From: Cyanoderma ruficeps
Taxonomy: Eukaryota; Chordata; Aves; Passeriformes; Timaliidae
Length of the DNA stretch: 64,000 nucleotides
Reading direction: 5' to 3'
Assembly (NCBI GenBank): GCA_008694505.1
Contig: VZDJ01004378.1
Span: 12,692,898-12,756,897, forward strand
Position numbers and translations under genes: made by a program
The notes under the pieces: generated by a model
The model's database searches: none
The model's input: only the letters and a program-made list of their open reading frames with translations
What the model was told of the DNA's origin: nothing
Shown here: positions 25,301 through 36,625 of the stretch, one piece after another
How the letters are laid out: every line of letters begins with the position of its first letter
Position numbering within the stretch: position 1 is the first letter of the stretch

Positions 25301-28300
25301 GTCCATGTTTAAAATGAGTATAGAATTTTACTAATGTCCTAATGTCCTACACCTGAGGTCTGTTCTGCCTGAAAAGAAATACTGCCCTTGCCTTCAATGT
25401 TCAAGAGCTGTACTGCAGGATGATACCAACGCAGTGTGCTAAATTTCTGGACCAGCAGGACATGAGCCAGCTTCAGCCTAAAAGATCTATGACTAATTAT
25501 TTTCATCCTGAGCCTGCCTTGTGACTACACTTCCCTTAATAAATACACAAGCAGGCCCTTCTTTTCTGTGTGAGTGCAATGACACTCAGCTCTTGCTAAT
25601 GTCTGTAATGCGTCTCAGGCATTTGGCCATCACTTTCATCCCCTGCCCTTTTTTGGTCTGAAGTGCTTGCAGGCTGTTGACCAAGGAAGCCTAATTAGAT
25701 GTGTTTTCCTGGGGTGCTTGCCATTTCAAGGAAACTTTTTATTCCCAGCACTCCTGAGACAAGTAACCTCTCCTTGCATAACTTCCTATATGAACTTTTC
25801 TTTCTCTCCTTCATTTGTCTAAACTTAACTTGTCCTGTTGATTTAGCATTAACCCACCAGGCTGGGCTTTTTCCCAAGTTGTTCTGAGCCATCTGTCATG
25901 CTTTTTGTTATATAAATACAAAGATCAAAACGTCATCTATGTAAACTTTAGCACATTGAGCTGTTTAAAATATAAATACAGAGAAATCTTGTGGTTCAGG
26001 TGAAACACCTGAAGCTGAACCAACTCAGACCATGGTCTGAGACACAAACAGTGATTATGTCAAAACAGCTGTGTATGGGAGATCTTTGCAGACCTTTGGT
26101 CTGGGTGCACTTTCCAGCTTTCTTATTACCTCATAGCAAATGGAAGTTGGGAAAGTCACAATTTTCCTCACCATTTTCCAGAGCTTGGTTTCTCACAGGT
26201 CCCAACATCAGGGAAATAGATACAGGATTCAGGAATTTCCACAGACTGCAGTTGCTTTTTGAGATGCAGACAGTGTCTCCCAAGGGAAGTGCTGAATGAA
26301 AACAAGTATGATCTATTACTTTCTCAACCCAGCTATCAGACCCATGCTGGCGCATCAGGCATGGACGTTTATCGTCTGTCCTGGCATTTCTATCTAGTTG
26401 AAACCTGAATATGTTTTCTTTTCGTATATTTGATTAGGCCTAATTCCAGTAATTGACTAAGCAGAATTTAGGTGGTTTTGTCCAAAATGTGTGATGAGGA
26501 TGCTCAGTTGCTCCCTGACTTCTGAGGGTGAGTAATTTCAAGAGCATCTTACATTTTGTTGGACAGCCCAGAATAGTATCTTTTCAATTTCTGAATCACT
26601 TTCCTGAATGGTCTGAACAATTTGACATCTAAGTCAAATCTCAGCTCAATCAGGAGCCAGAAAGAAGGTACCCCTCTGCCTCTGTTTATGACATGCTCAG
26701 TCTTGCTGTGGTTCCCAAAATGTAGCAGAAGAAATCATTGAAAATAGGCTTAATGCCCCACGAAGTTGTATATGCTTTCTTTTAAAATGGTGATGAAGCT
26801 GCTTTTGCCATGCCATCTAATTAGCCTGGATCTCCATGGAAGATGGGGGAAGTACTGCAGGCATTCAGATTTTTGGGCTAGCTAAGGCAGGTACCTTAGC
26901 TATGAAGGACAGTAGTCAGTGTCCTCATTTTCTTTATTTGTTGAGGGAAAAGGTTGTCTTTGGAAGTCAGTTCACCTAGAGACAGTCTAAATCTCCATTA
27001 TCTTTTTCTCCACTCTGTGATATCCCAAGGCAGGTATCTCTGCAGCTTGTGTTGTAGCTTCAAGGCAAGGCATAACTTCTTGGAGACAAAAAACACCTTT
27101 TCCAGATCTATTCTAGTGAGAGTCTTGCTACCTTATACATGATGTTATAAATTCTTTCCTTATTTGGATAGCCCCTTCTTCTTCTCCAGCCCTTCCCTTC
27201 AGTGAAAACAAGAACTTGAGATCCATTCCAAGTCAATAACAGTGAACTGTTGCTGTGGCATTCCGCTGAACCACACTTTGTAAGATCTGAATGTTTCATG
27301 TTCTTTCGGTGTTAAATTGACTAGTCCTTGTGCTATACTGCCTTAGACATATTATGTAAATACATGGTCATTTGCTTTCACTGTATTGACATGTTGTTCT
27401 GCTATTTCTGCTTTCAGCTCTTGTTTGTGGAGTTACAATCTTAGGAAGACTTCAGCAGTCCTGTTGTTTTCATCTTCCTTTCCGTGTCCTTCATGGTGAA
27501 ATGCTATCTGCAATCTCTTACAAAGCTGACAATTCATTCAAATTCTTGCGTCGCCGCCCAACATCTCTTTGTCTTGACTTGCAGAGTTTATTGAAGAACA
27601 CCTGCTCTTGTGGATTGTGATTTCAAGACTGAGATTTTTTCCCCTTTTTATGGGTTTTTTTGCCTTGGGCCTATTTTATTTTCTTTGGATGCCAAGTAAG
27701 ACATTTTTGAAGTCCAGACATTGTTTGTTTAGAGTCTGATGATTTTATTGCTGGGACAGTCCCTCGCCAAATGGTAAATTTGGCTCTTTCATCTTGGAAC
27801 CTTCTCAAACTGTGGTTTCAGTTTCTGTTTGAGCTTTACTTACACAAATGCTTTGTTCTCTTGTGGGAGACACAGTTTCTCCTGCTGCCTTCTGCCACGG
27901 CATTCCCACACAGCGTAGCAGGACACATTTTCCCTGCTGCCCGCAGCCTCCCGGTGCTGTGTGGATTCAACACGGGGGCTCTTCCTCACATCCTGCACCC
28001 TGTCCTTCCTGCCAGAGTGCCTGGGCTGCTGCTGTTGCTGCTGGTGTAGCTGCACTTGGCCTCTCCCCCACTTTTCCACTTCTCTTCTACCTATAAATGT
28101 TATTTGTATCTGGGCCAGGCCAAATTACCGCACTAACGATTTTGGACAGTGCCAACATTTTCACTGTGCTCTTATCTTTAAGAAATTAATCACTGAGAAA
28201 AAATGTAGAATATGTTAAGAAGCTTTTAGAGACTTGATATTTGAGGAGTTTCACTACCTTCTAGAGCAAAGGAGGTAAAGAAAGTGGTCAAGGAGGAGGG

Positions 28301-28976
28301 AGCAGAGCTTTTATTCCTTTTCTTTAAAGGCTTTTGTTCTGCAGTATCACCTGAAACGATCATGCACTGTTGATCACAAAACATAGTAAACCAACATGAC
28401 AAATTTTTCCTTATGATTTCTCAGGAAATTGAGCATTGAGAATACCTTCAGCATGACTTAAGGGTTGTGCAATATTTACTAAAATTTTCAGTAATAATAA
28501 TTATTTTTTAGGCAGAGATTTTCAAAAATTATTATAATAAACACAAAATATGGTGGGCAGGGAAAAATACAATTTAATCATAAGAAATATTCACAGAACT
28601 GTGTCACTGCACTGCTTCTGCAAGATTCTTACAAAGTGCAGTGGATTTGAAATATTTCCAAAAAATCACCTTTTCCAGTCTTTCTCCTTATCTGAGTAGT
28701 TAAGAATCTTGAGCAAGATTTCTTGAGGACAGTCATTCATAAAAATGAATACATTGAAGAAATTTCAAAGTTCTGAAAAGATTCTTTAAATGCTGTGGCT
28801 GTTGCAATTTCTTTGTTTCATTACAAAATATACAACAATCAAAGACATGGTAAAATTAAGCAAAATGAAGGAAAGCTTTGCTTCACCTCCTGTAAAGAAG
28901 ATGAAAGAATAATGTCAACAAGGCAGATGACTCCTCAAGCAAGGTAAAAATTGTTTCCTATCCTTAAGTAGGGTAA
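22367..28976. other. Unannotated non-coding stretch, almost repeat-free
   Basis: About 6.6 kb with no recognised gene or transposon. Small features are a (CAAA)n run at 22752-22767 and a 14-bp tandem doublet at 23337-23364. A GC-rich block at about 27860-28095 contains CTG/TGC-rich sequence near 28025-28048. Overlapping frames in that block (27771-28049, 27848-28096, 27961-28218 plus; 27840-28079 minus) have no recognisable domain. Confidence 0.5.
23337..23364. repeat. Two-copy tandem duplication, 14-bp unit
   Basis: ATGCAGAATTATGT at 23337-23350 is followed at once by ATGCAGAATTATGA at 23351-23364, 13 of 14 identical. Likely slippage. Confidence 0.8.
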
Positions 28977-29014
28977 TTTTTTTTTTTTTTTTTTTTTTTT
29001 TTTATGGGCTCGAN
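28977..29014. repeat. Long poly-T tract and nearby N
   Basis: 27 consecutive T at 28977-29003, then TATGGGCTCGA or similar and a single N at 29014. This is the longest homopolymer in the window. It could be an antisense poly(A) tail of an unrecognised retrocopy, but flanking sequence does not match any gene I know; assembly uncertainty is likely. Confidence 0.85.
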
Positions 29015-32000
29015 AATTTGAATCCTGAAAATCCTGGACGTTACAATTTAGCCCTCCGTTTTAATTTTTATGAATGTTTATCAAATCTGGAGTTGGACAT
29101 GATTTGAAATCAGAAGAGTAAAATGATAAAAACTGTGGAGGTCATAGGCTCCTAAAGAGTGGGTGCATCATCTACACTACAGGTATTAAACATTTACTAG
29201 GATGGCCTGCAGGGTCCTCTCTGTTGTCTTAGCTGTGCAAAACCTCATTGATGTTAATGTGTGCCAGTTGCCTTAGGAGGGAAGTTCTCCCACTATCTGT
29301 GTGAGTTTTTGCACTTCGGTTTAATGATTTGACAGAAGGAAGTCTAACACTATTTCTAGACAGTGCTATAAGAAAGGTAATCTCTTATTGGCAATTACAT
29401 CAGAATGAAATTTGTATTTTTGCAGTTTCCCCAGCTGAAGCTAGTGGCTTTTGTTCTGCCCTTTATTAGTTCTTACCAGTAACAATAATTTCTCGTGGGT
29501 CTTCAGTGAAATTTTATAATGAAAGACAGCTATTAAAATGTCAATCACAACCTGCTCTTCCTAGAAATCTGCTCAGAGACAAAAGTGACCAAGATGCAGA
29601 GAGAAGCTGAGGGTTTCTAAGCTCGAGTTTGAAATTGTGTCTTTGTGTCTACTGTTTACTGTGTCATTGACAGTAGACAATGAATTTTGCAAATTAAGAA
29701 ATACATGGGACAATTTTACAGAGAAGGGTGTTGTTACTAGGACTCTTAGATGTGAAGATTTTCTTATATGAGTTTATGTGTGGTGGGCCAGGGAGTGAAG
29801 GAGTATAGTTGCTCCTATTCCAAAGCCCTTGTTAGACAAGGAGGAGACTACAGAGGTTAAGAAACCTGACCTAAGAAAGATGGAATAATAAATATTGTTC
29901 ATATTCTGCATGTAAAATGGTTAATGGGAGAGTTTCAAGGCCTTCAGATGTTGAGCCAAGCTTAATAAAGGACTGCATGCACTTCAATCACCTCAGAAGA
30001 ATTTCCTAAGAAAATAACTTCGAACAGTGTGGATACTTTCTTTTTCCTGAACATAGATATAAACTTCATATTAACTCAAACTTTGAAACACTTCAACACA
30101 GAAATCCTCATACACTGTACAATAATATTAAATGCACTTTTCATCCCTAAACTCAAACTGACCTATTATTTTACTGCAGGTAAGATTAATGTTCTTGTGG
30201 AACGGCTAATCTGGCATGGGGAGAAAGTGAAGCAAGTCAGGCTGACAGGAGAGGTCAAAAATCATTGATTTTATCCAAATGAGATATGGTGCCTAACAAC
30301 ATGCCATTATAAACCAACAGCTATTATCATTGGGTTTTTTTGCATTTGCTTTATGACTGTTCCACACTGATTAGAGAAACAGAAGGTCAGCTTATGTTTG
30401 CTTATGATAAGTCTTTGGTGTATCTAGGTTTTCATCTTTTTATCCTGCTGCCCCATAAGTTCATGAACTTACCTGTTTAAAGATTCTCAGTGGAATGCTG
30501 AAAAACTTGATCTTTTTCTTTGGAGAGATGTTTTCTAATATACAGTTTAACTATCTGTAAATGACAATTTAGTCTTGAAAGAAGACCTACTGACTGACTT
30601 TGCCTTCCAACAGGCCAGTATGAGGAAGAAATGAATTATTTAATTCTCTGACATAATTATTCAGGACTGCAAAATAATTTTTTATTTGTGTTTTTCTTTG
30701 TTTTTACTGTCCCTTTAAAATGCATATTTTTCTGACACATAATTTCTCCTCTGAAGTTAGAGAATCTCAAAATTTCTGATAGCAGAAAATTAATCCAAAT
30801 TTTTTATTTTTTCTCTTTGTTTTGCTTTTAAAACAAAGTTTTGGTTTCTTTTGTGTTAGAGTGCATCAAAAGATGCCTGAAGGTAGAAATAGGTACCTGA
30901 AAGGAATAAGTGGAATTTCAGAAAGAAAACTTCCTGTATACTTTATAAAGTCTTTTGCTATCTGTTTTCCATAAATAATTCTCCAATTGAATAGAAATAA
31001 TTGAAAAAGTTCTGAGTTTTAAATTTGCTTCATTTCAAAGGATTCAAAAATACTAGTGAATTTTTAGCTAGTTCTTAATTAAGTCTAAATCTGCAGTTTG
31101 TTTTTTCCTTAGCTGAAAGATTGGTGCCCCTTATAATGCAGCATTGCCAGCTAATCTGCAGTTGTGACAGTTTCCAGATAAAAGACATCCATGTTTATAA
31201 ATAATTTTAAATTAAGAAACCAAATTAGCTGCCTCTCATGGTTACTTAAGGTAGGATGGGACATATTGTCATGTTACATTTCACACTTCACATTTTTGCT
31301 GACATAAATTTCTAATTTTGAAGAAAATACTTATAGGAAGCAAATAATCAAGTTTTCTAAGTCATGGCAATTGCAAGGAAGGATAAATTGGCAAGAGATT
31401 AATTCAAGATGTCATGAAAACATGACTGATTATAAGTTAGTGATTACTTTAGAACAGAATTTATTAATAAAGATGATAAATGAAGAATGTAAAGCAAAAC
31501 ATCATATTGATAGGAGTGAAGCAGAAGTTACAGAACACAAAGCTAAGACAATTTTCTCAATGATTTTCTGACTCAGTCTGTGATTTCTTTCTTTCTTTCC
31601 TCATGATAGTGCTATGGATTTTCTTTGTCCTCTTCTCTGAATGAGACTTGTGACATCAGTGTTGCTTTCCAACTTTAGCCTTCCCTACAATGCTTTGGCA
31701 ATCTGGAGCCTTTTCCTTTGGAAGTGTCATTAAAATTTGACCTCCTCAGAAATAGACACTGTCTATAAAATCTATAAATATGTCAAAAAAGTGCTAAACA
31801 TTTTGTAGTTTTGCTTCTGATAATCCAACCGTTTTAGTTTCCTCATTCATTAAAATTACAAATATTAGGTTTCCTTTAGCATGGTAACAGGAGACATTTT
31901 GGGAGTTCAAAGGAAGCAGCTGTTGAACCATACACAGTCATTTGGCTGATCTTTTAGTCTTGCAACTCAGTAAAACTTCAAGAATTTACCTGTTGAGTAA

Positions 32001-33155
32001 GAGATTTTATGTACCATTTTTTATAGCGCGTAAGTATTTGTTCTAAGCTAGTATTTCACCTACTGATTGAAATGTTTTATTTATGTCAGCTGACATGGAT
32101 GAGCACCAAACAAATTTAGCCAGAATATTCTGCCAAAGAATTATTTATGTTGAATCATGTTGCTGAAAATTTTGCTTCAGAGTATCAGTACAGACTTGTG
32201 AACGTCATGGTGCTGTAATTCTGTGACTCTCCAGCTTTTTGTTTTGTGTGATAACAGAATTTTTCACCAGCCTGGGTTATTACCCATGATTCCTACAGTT
32301 TTATAGGGCAAAAGTGCAACACTGAGGTCAAGCAGGCATCACTTCTAGCAATCCATTTGGTACTACCTGTGAAAACTGTCTTTACTTTTTCTCCTGATCA
32401 GCTTTGAGAAAAAAAGGTAATGCAGAACAGAACTAAAAGTGTAGGGCACTTTTAAAATCATAGATGCAAACTGAACACTTTTGAAATTTCCCTATCTGAA
32501 CAAATAATCTAAACATCTTAATTGATTAGGTGTACAAGGAATGAAGAAGTCTTATAACTGGAAACAGGAAATACTCCCCAAAATAGTTTCATAAATCTGT
32601 CCAAATATTAAAAATTCTTTTTACCAGCAAAAGTGAATGATGATGAATTTTCTTTCCAATAATGGTTCAGAAAAGTGAAAGTGAACAATATGAAAGACTT
32701 TGGATGAACTTGTCTGCTAAGATCAGGCACTCCATCAGTAAATTCAAGATATCCCTTAAAAATGTTGAATGGTAGAAGTTCACTTTGTTCTTAGGAATCC
32801 AGTAAAATTTTAGCTTACATGTGTGTTTGGGCAAAAGTCCTTGGATTAAAACAGAGTAGGCTTGTCGCTGTAGGCTTGGGGTAACTACAGGTTCAACCTT
32901 AGCTCAAAGTATAGATACAGTCCACAAGATCAAAATGAAGTTGATATTGAAACATATATAAAAGTATATTACTAACACCTAACCTTCTCAGTTCTTTCAG
33001 TCCAAGAAGAACCTTACAGTGCACCTGCTAAACATACATAGACAGTTGCCTTCTTGTATTTGAAATGCCAAGGGTCCTTTCTAGATAGTGAGTGTGACCC
33101 TTTTTTGTGTTTCAGATCTTGATTTTTTTTTTTTAAACGGCCAACAATTTAAAAT
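29015..33155. other. Unannotated non-coding stretch
   Basis: About 4.1 kb of AT-rich sequence. I see no gene, no CR1 tail and no LTR. Frames are short and featureless. Confidence 0.55.
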
Positions 33156-33160
33156 AATAT
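33156..33160. repeat. Target-site duplication, left copy (AATAT)
   Basis: The five bases AATAT directly precede the LTR start TGTCTTGG and are repeated exactly at 33861-33865 after its end. This defines the insertion boundaries. Confidence 0.9.
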
Positions 33161-33860
33161 TGTCTTGGTTTAGAAAGACAGGTATCTGCCAGGGAAACTG
33201 GGGTTCCCCTTAGAATAGAGAATGTAAACCCCTCACCCCCCGCCAAATTATAATTTTGCAATTAAGGGCTCTCAGGCAAAGATTTGGGAATAAGAATAAC
33301 AGTTCTTTACTAGGAATATCAATAATACAAATGTGGTAGTAAAAAAACCAAAAACCACCCCACCAAACCAGCAAACAAACAAACAAACAACAATTCTGGA
33401 AAGCCCTGACAAAGTCAGAGCTACAACCTGATGCCCTGTTGGTCAGGGAGTCAGAAGCAGTCCAAAATAAGTCCTCCTGGAGTGGCAGATGTAGTTCTGT
33501 TGAGGTAGAGATGATCCTGTAGCCAAAAGGGTCCAGAGGTGGTGAGAAGGGTCCAGCCTTCCTCCGGTAATCGGATGAAGCAAGAAAACATCCTGGTCCT
33601 GAGTCCCAGTTTTATCCAGGTAGGAATGGTTGGCTCCTCCCACTGGGTGGAGCATCCCACAACAGGATGAGGGAATATGGGTATGTGTTGGGAAGGGGAA
33701 ACAGCTTGGGGATAAGAACAGCCTGGGGAGTCGTAATGGCCCATCGTGAAGAAAGACAAGAACAATGCCCTACCTGGTATTAACTGTTGGGCCATTATCA
33801 AAAGGCACCCGCCCTCTCCCTCAGCAGATGAAAATGGAATATACTCTACAACCCAGGACA
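33161..33860 (-). mobile_element. Solo LTR of an endogenous retrovirus
   Basis: Exactly 700 bp. The plus strand begins TGTCTTGG and ends CCCAGGACA, giving TG...CA ends and an 8-bp imperfect terminal inverted repeat. Both sides carry the same 5-bp duplication AATAT. I place the transcribed sense on the minus strand: a TATA-like GATAAAA lies at 33610-33616 and a poly(A)-signal-like AGTAAA at 33306-33311, in the right order for U3-R-U5. A (CAAA)n run lies inside at 33371-33390. There is no internal viral sequence on either side, so recombination between two LTRs has left one. The 5-bp duplication is compatible with ERVL (class III) or some ERV1 elements. The open frame 33451-34011 (minus) crosses the LTR edge and is not a viral gene. 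Confidence 0.93.
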
Positions 33861-33865
33861 AATAT
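33861..33865. repeat. Target-site duplication, right copy (AATAT)
   Basis: Exact copy of the five bases before the LTR (33156-33160). Confidence 0.9.
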
Positions 33866-36040
33866 GTTTTCCCTAATTCTGTGCTTTTTTTAGACATCGT
33901 CTTTAGCATCTTCAACATCCATACTGAAAATAGGTGACACCTTGCTTTGTATCTGTGGACTTCATTTTGAGATGGAGCTCTGCAATACTGTTTAAAGGGT
34001 AAGTATGACACAACTGGAAAACATCTGTGAAAACAGAAATGAATTGACAGTCTTGTTGGTATATGATGAGATACGGCCTAATGACTTGGTTTCACACAAG
34101 AATTTTTCATGCATGGCCAGTTTTAGAAACCTTAGCTGACATAGAGCTTCCTTCTTGAAGGCTCACTCGAAATAGGTATGATTACTTAAGGTCATTCAGT
34201 GCGAATAAAGGTTTCAAAGTATAAGCTCTGAGTTGTGAAAATAGGGGGTGTGGAAGGATAAAAAAAATCTGTTGAAAGAAACTGTGGCTGAGTTAGTGTG
34301 GTCAAAACAAGAAGGCTTTTTTCTGTTAGGGTTTTCAAAGCAGCATTGTGAAAGAAAATATGGTTGAAGATCCCTTCACTTTTCATCATTTTTGACTTAG
34401 GCATAAATAGATATAAGCAATTTAGCCAGGAAAATTGCTTTTCCATTCAAATTTGAAGAAGAAGTACCCTTTCCATCTATTATTTTCATTTGGTGTTCCT
34501 CCCCTTCCCTTCCAAACAGCTTTTTTTTTTTTTGCACTGATGTGTCAGAAACAAGTAGAAAAAACCCCAGCTCTGAATATTGTAAAAAATAAAATTACTC
34601 TCATGAGCTGTAAATTTGGATTTCATTCCTCTTCACATGATTGGTGAGAGTGAGGAGAGTAAATAAAAGTCTTCAGGGTTAAGCATGTTTTCTGTCACTT
34701 TAATGCAGGTATTCTTCAAATCTGAGTAACGAGTCAGTCTACCCTTGCTTGTCTACTCTCATTTGAGCCAACTGGAGTGTGAGATGACTCAGAAGCAACA
34801 CTGGTTTCAGAGTATTCATATAACTTAAATACAAGGAGGTAGAATTTAATTCATGCAGTTGGGCAAGAAAAGTGTTTCTGCACTCTTTGTAGGAAAGACA
34901 TGAGGTATAAGATTATATAGGTATGTCCTGTACCCTGAATAGCCTGACTTGCTGTATCCTTGGTTTTACTGGAGTTATCATCACAAAATATTTTGGGCAG
35001 GAAATGGCTGCAGCTTCTCAAAGAGCTGCTGCTCTACTATGTTTCTTCAGGCACTCCTGAATCCATTAGAAGAGACCATCTTAGACTATCTTGGCCCTGC
35101 CTTGTCCTCTACCTGGTTCCCAGTTAGGAGAAGTATAAGACTGAGGACCACACAAGAGTTTAGTACACGTGGCCCTTACACTGTACATCACAATGCCAGA
35201 GCACCTGGAATCCCTGCGAAGCGTTGAACCACATTCTAACTAAGCTTGTTCATCATTGGTGCTACTCTGCTACCTTGTTTTAAGTTATAAAAACTGTGAT
35301 CTCTGCTGTCTTAACTTCCTCACAGCCTAAATGTCTCACTATGAGCATTAACCAGTCCTTTTACATTGGGAACAACCCCTTGAATAGTATTTTTATACCT
35401 GATTTGTGCAATATTATTTTTTTTCCAACAAAAACTCTATTTGAGTTTCAAGTTCAAAATATTTTATCCTTTTACTGTGCACAGCTTTGATTTCCCCATG
35501 TGTAGAGCTACAGAATTTGTGTAAAAAAGAAATGCAGTGATTTTGGGGAACACATTTCCTACTTTCCTGGTAATGTGAATCCTCCTTAATGTCATCTAGA
35601 ATAATTCAAAAATTGTCATACAGAAAATTTCTCTCAAAGTCTTCATCATTATGGGTGAGTTTTCAGTTCCTGGATTCTTACTCAGAACCCTGGAAGCCTG
35701 AACTGGAAAACATTGACCATGGCATGGTGTTGCAACTGATGCTGAAACTGGACATTATTTTGCTGTGTTCCTGGATTTTTGTTGAGCTTATGGTTTTGGT
35801 TCTCTGCAACCTGTAAATTTTGTCCCTTTGTGGTAGTGGTGGGAGGCAGGGGAGGCTAAAGCTGGGGTTTGGGTTCTGGTGGTTTTTGTGACTGTAACTG
35901 TGGAGCTTTGTCCAGATTTTCAGATGAAGCAATTGTCTGAACAAAAGGGAGCCTGTTCCAGATCAGCAGCTAATATGCACATTAAACAAATTGTAAGACC
36001 TGAACCCTGTGGTGAGACTCCATATGATCCAGGTAAGATT
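33866..36040. other. Unannotated non-coding stretch
   Basis: No recognised gene or transposon. A T-run lies at 34521-34532. At 35841-35873 four G-runs (GGG, GGGG, GGGG, GGG) are separated by 5, 11 and 3 bases, a relaxed G-quadruplex candidate on the plus strand. Confidence 0.5.
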
Positions 36041-36096
36041 CTTTTCTCTTTTGTTTGTTAAGATTGCTGTGAAAGCCATTTCTCCTGTCCTGACCG
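36041..36096. repeat. Non-CR1 sequence shared with the flank of another CR1 copy
   Basis: These 56 bp lie immediately past the 3' end of the antisense CR1 at 36097. They align without gaps to 50640-50695, which lies in the same place next to another antisense CR1. I count 43 of 56 identities, 42 of the first 50. The shared core reads GAAAGCCATTTCTCCTGTCC here. The CR1 parts also align in the same register, so flank and CR1 were copied as one unit. Possible origins are a 3'-transduced flank, an unusual CR1 3' end, or an old duplication. Confidence 0.75.
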
Positions 36097-36625
36097 TAGA
36101 ATCACAGAATTGTTTAGGATGGAAAACACTTTTAAAATCATTGAGTCAAACTGTTAATACATGTCCACCACTAAATCAGGTTCTGAAATGCCACATATAC
36201 ATAAGTTCTAAATACTTCCTGAGATGGTGATTCTATCACTTCCCTGGGCAGACTGTTCCAATGCTTCACAACCATTTGGGTGAAGAAATTTTTGCTAACA
36301 ACCAAGCTAAACCTCCTCTGATGCAACTTGAGTCTGTTTCCTCTTGTCTATTACTTATTACTTGGTAGAAGAGACAGACAGTCTTCCCCCTTGCTATATC
36401 CTCCTGTCAGGTACTTGTAGAGAGTGGTAGTTTCCCCTGAGACTCATTTTTCCCAGACTTTTTAACCCAGTTCCTTCAGCATCTCCTCATAAAAACTGTG
36501 CTCCAAAACCTTCATCATTTTCCTTCTGTGGACACACTCCAGCACCTCAATGTCTTTCCAGTAGTGAGGGGCCCCAAACTGAACACAGTAATTGAGGTGC
36601 TGCCTCACCAGTGCCAAGTACAGAT
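36097..36625 (-). mobile_element. CR1 LINE fragment with ORF2 C-terminal remnant, antisense
   Basis: The longest continuous CR1 piece in the window, about 530 bp. From left to right it shows the antisense tail (TAGAATCACAGAATTG), the antisense 3' UTR, ttccctgggcagactgttcca and aacctcctctgatgcaact. It continues into the ORF2 3' region. In the minus frame 36462-36749 the residues [20 protein letters not shown] followed by IEVLE match the conserved CR1 reverse-transcriptase C-terminal stretch (ALVRPHLEYCVQFWAPxYKKDIExLE-like). The frame soon stops, and endonuclease and RT core are absent, so the copy is dead. Its left end carries the 56-bp flank shared with the 50.7 kb copy. Confidence 0.95.

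Noticed and set aside
28977..29130. Poly-T as the antisense poly(A) tail of a processed pseudogene
   Set aside because: Adjacent sequence matches no gene I know, and the nearby N makes the junction unreliable.
33451..34011. 186-codon minus-strand frame, longest in the window
   Set aside because: It begins in unique flank and runs across the LTR border; no retroviral or cellular domain is visible. A chance frame over LTR sequence.
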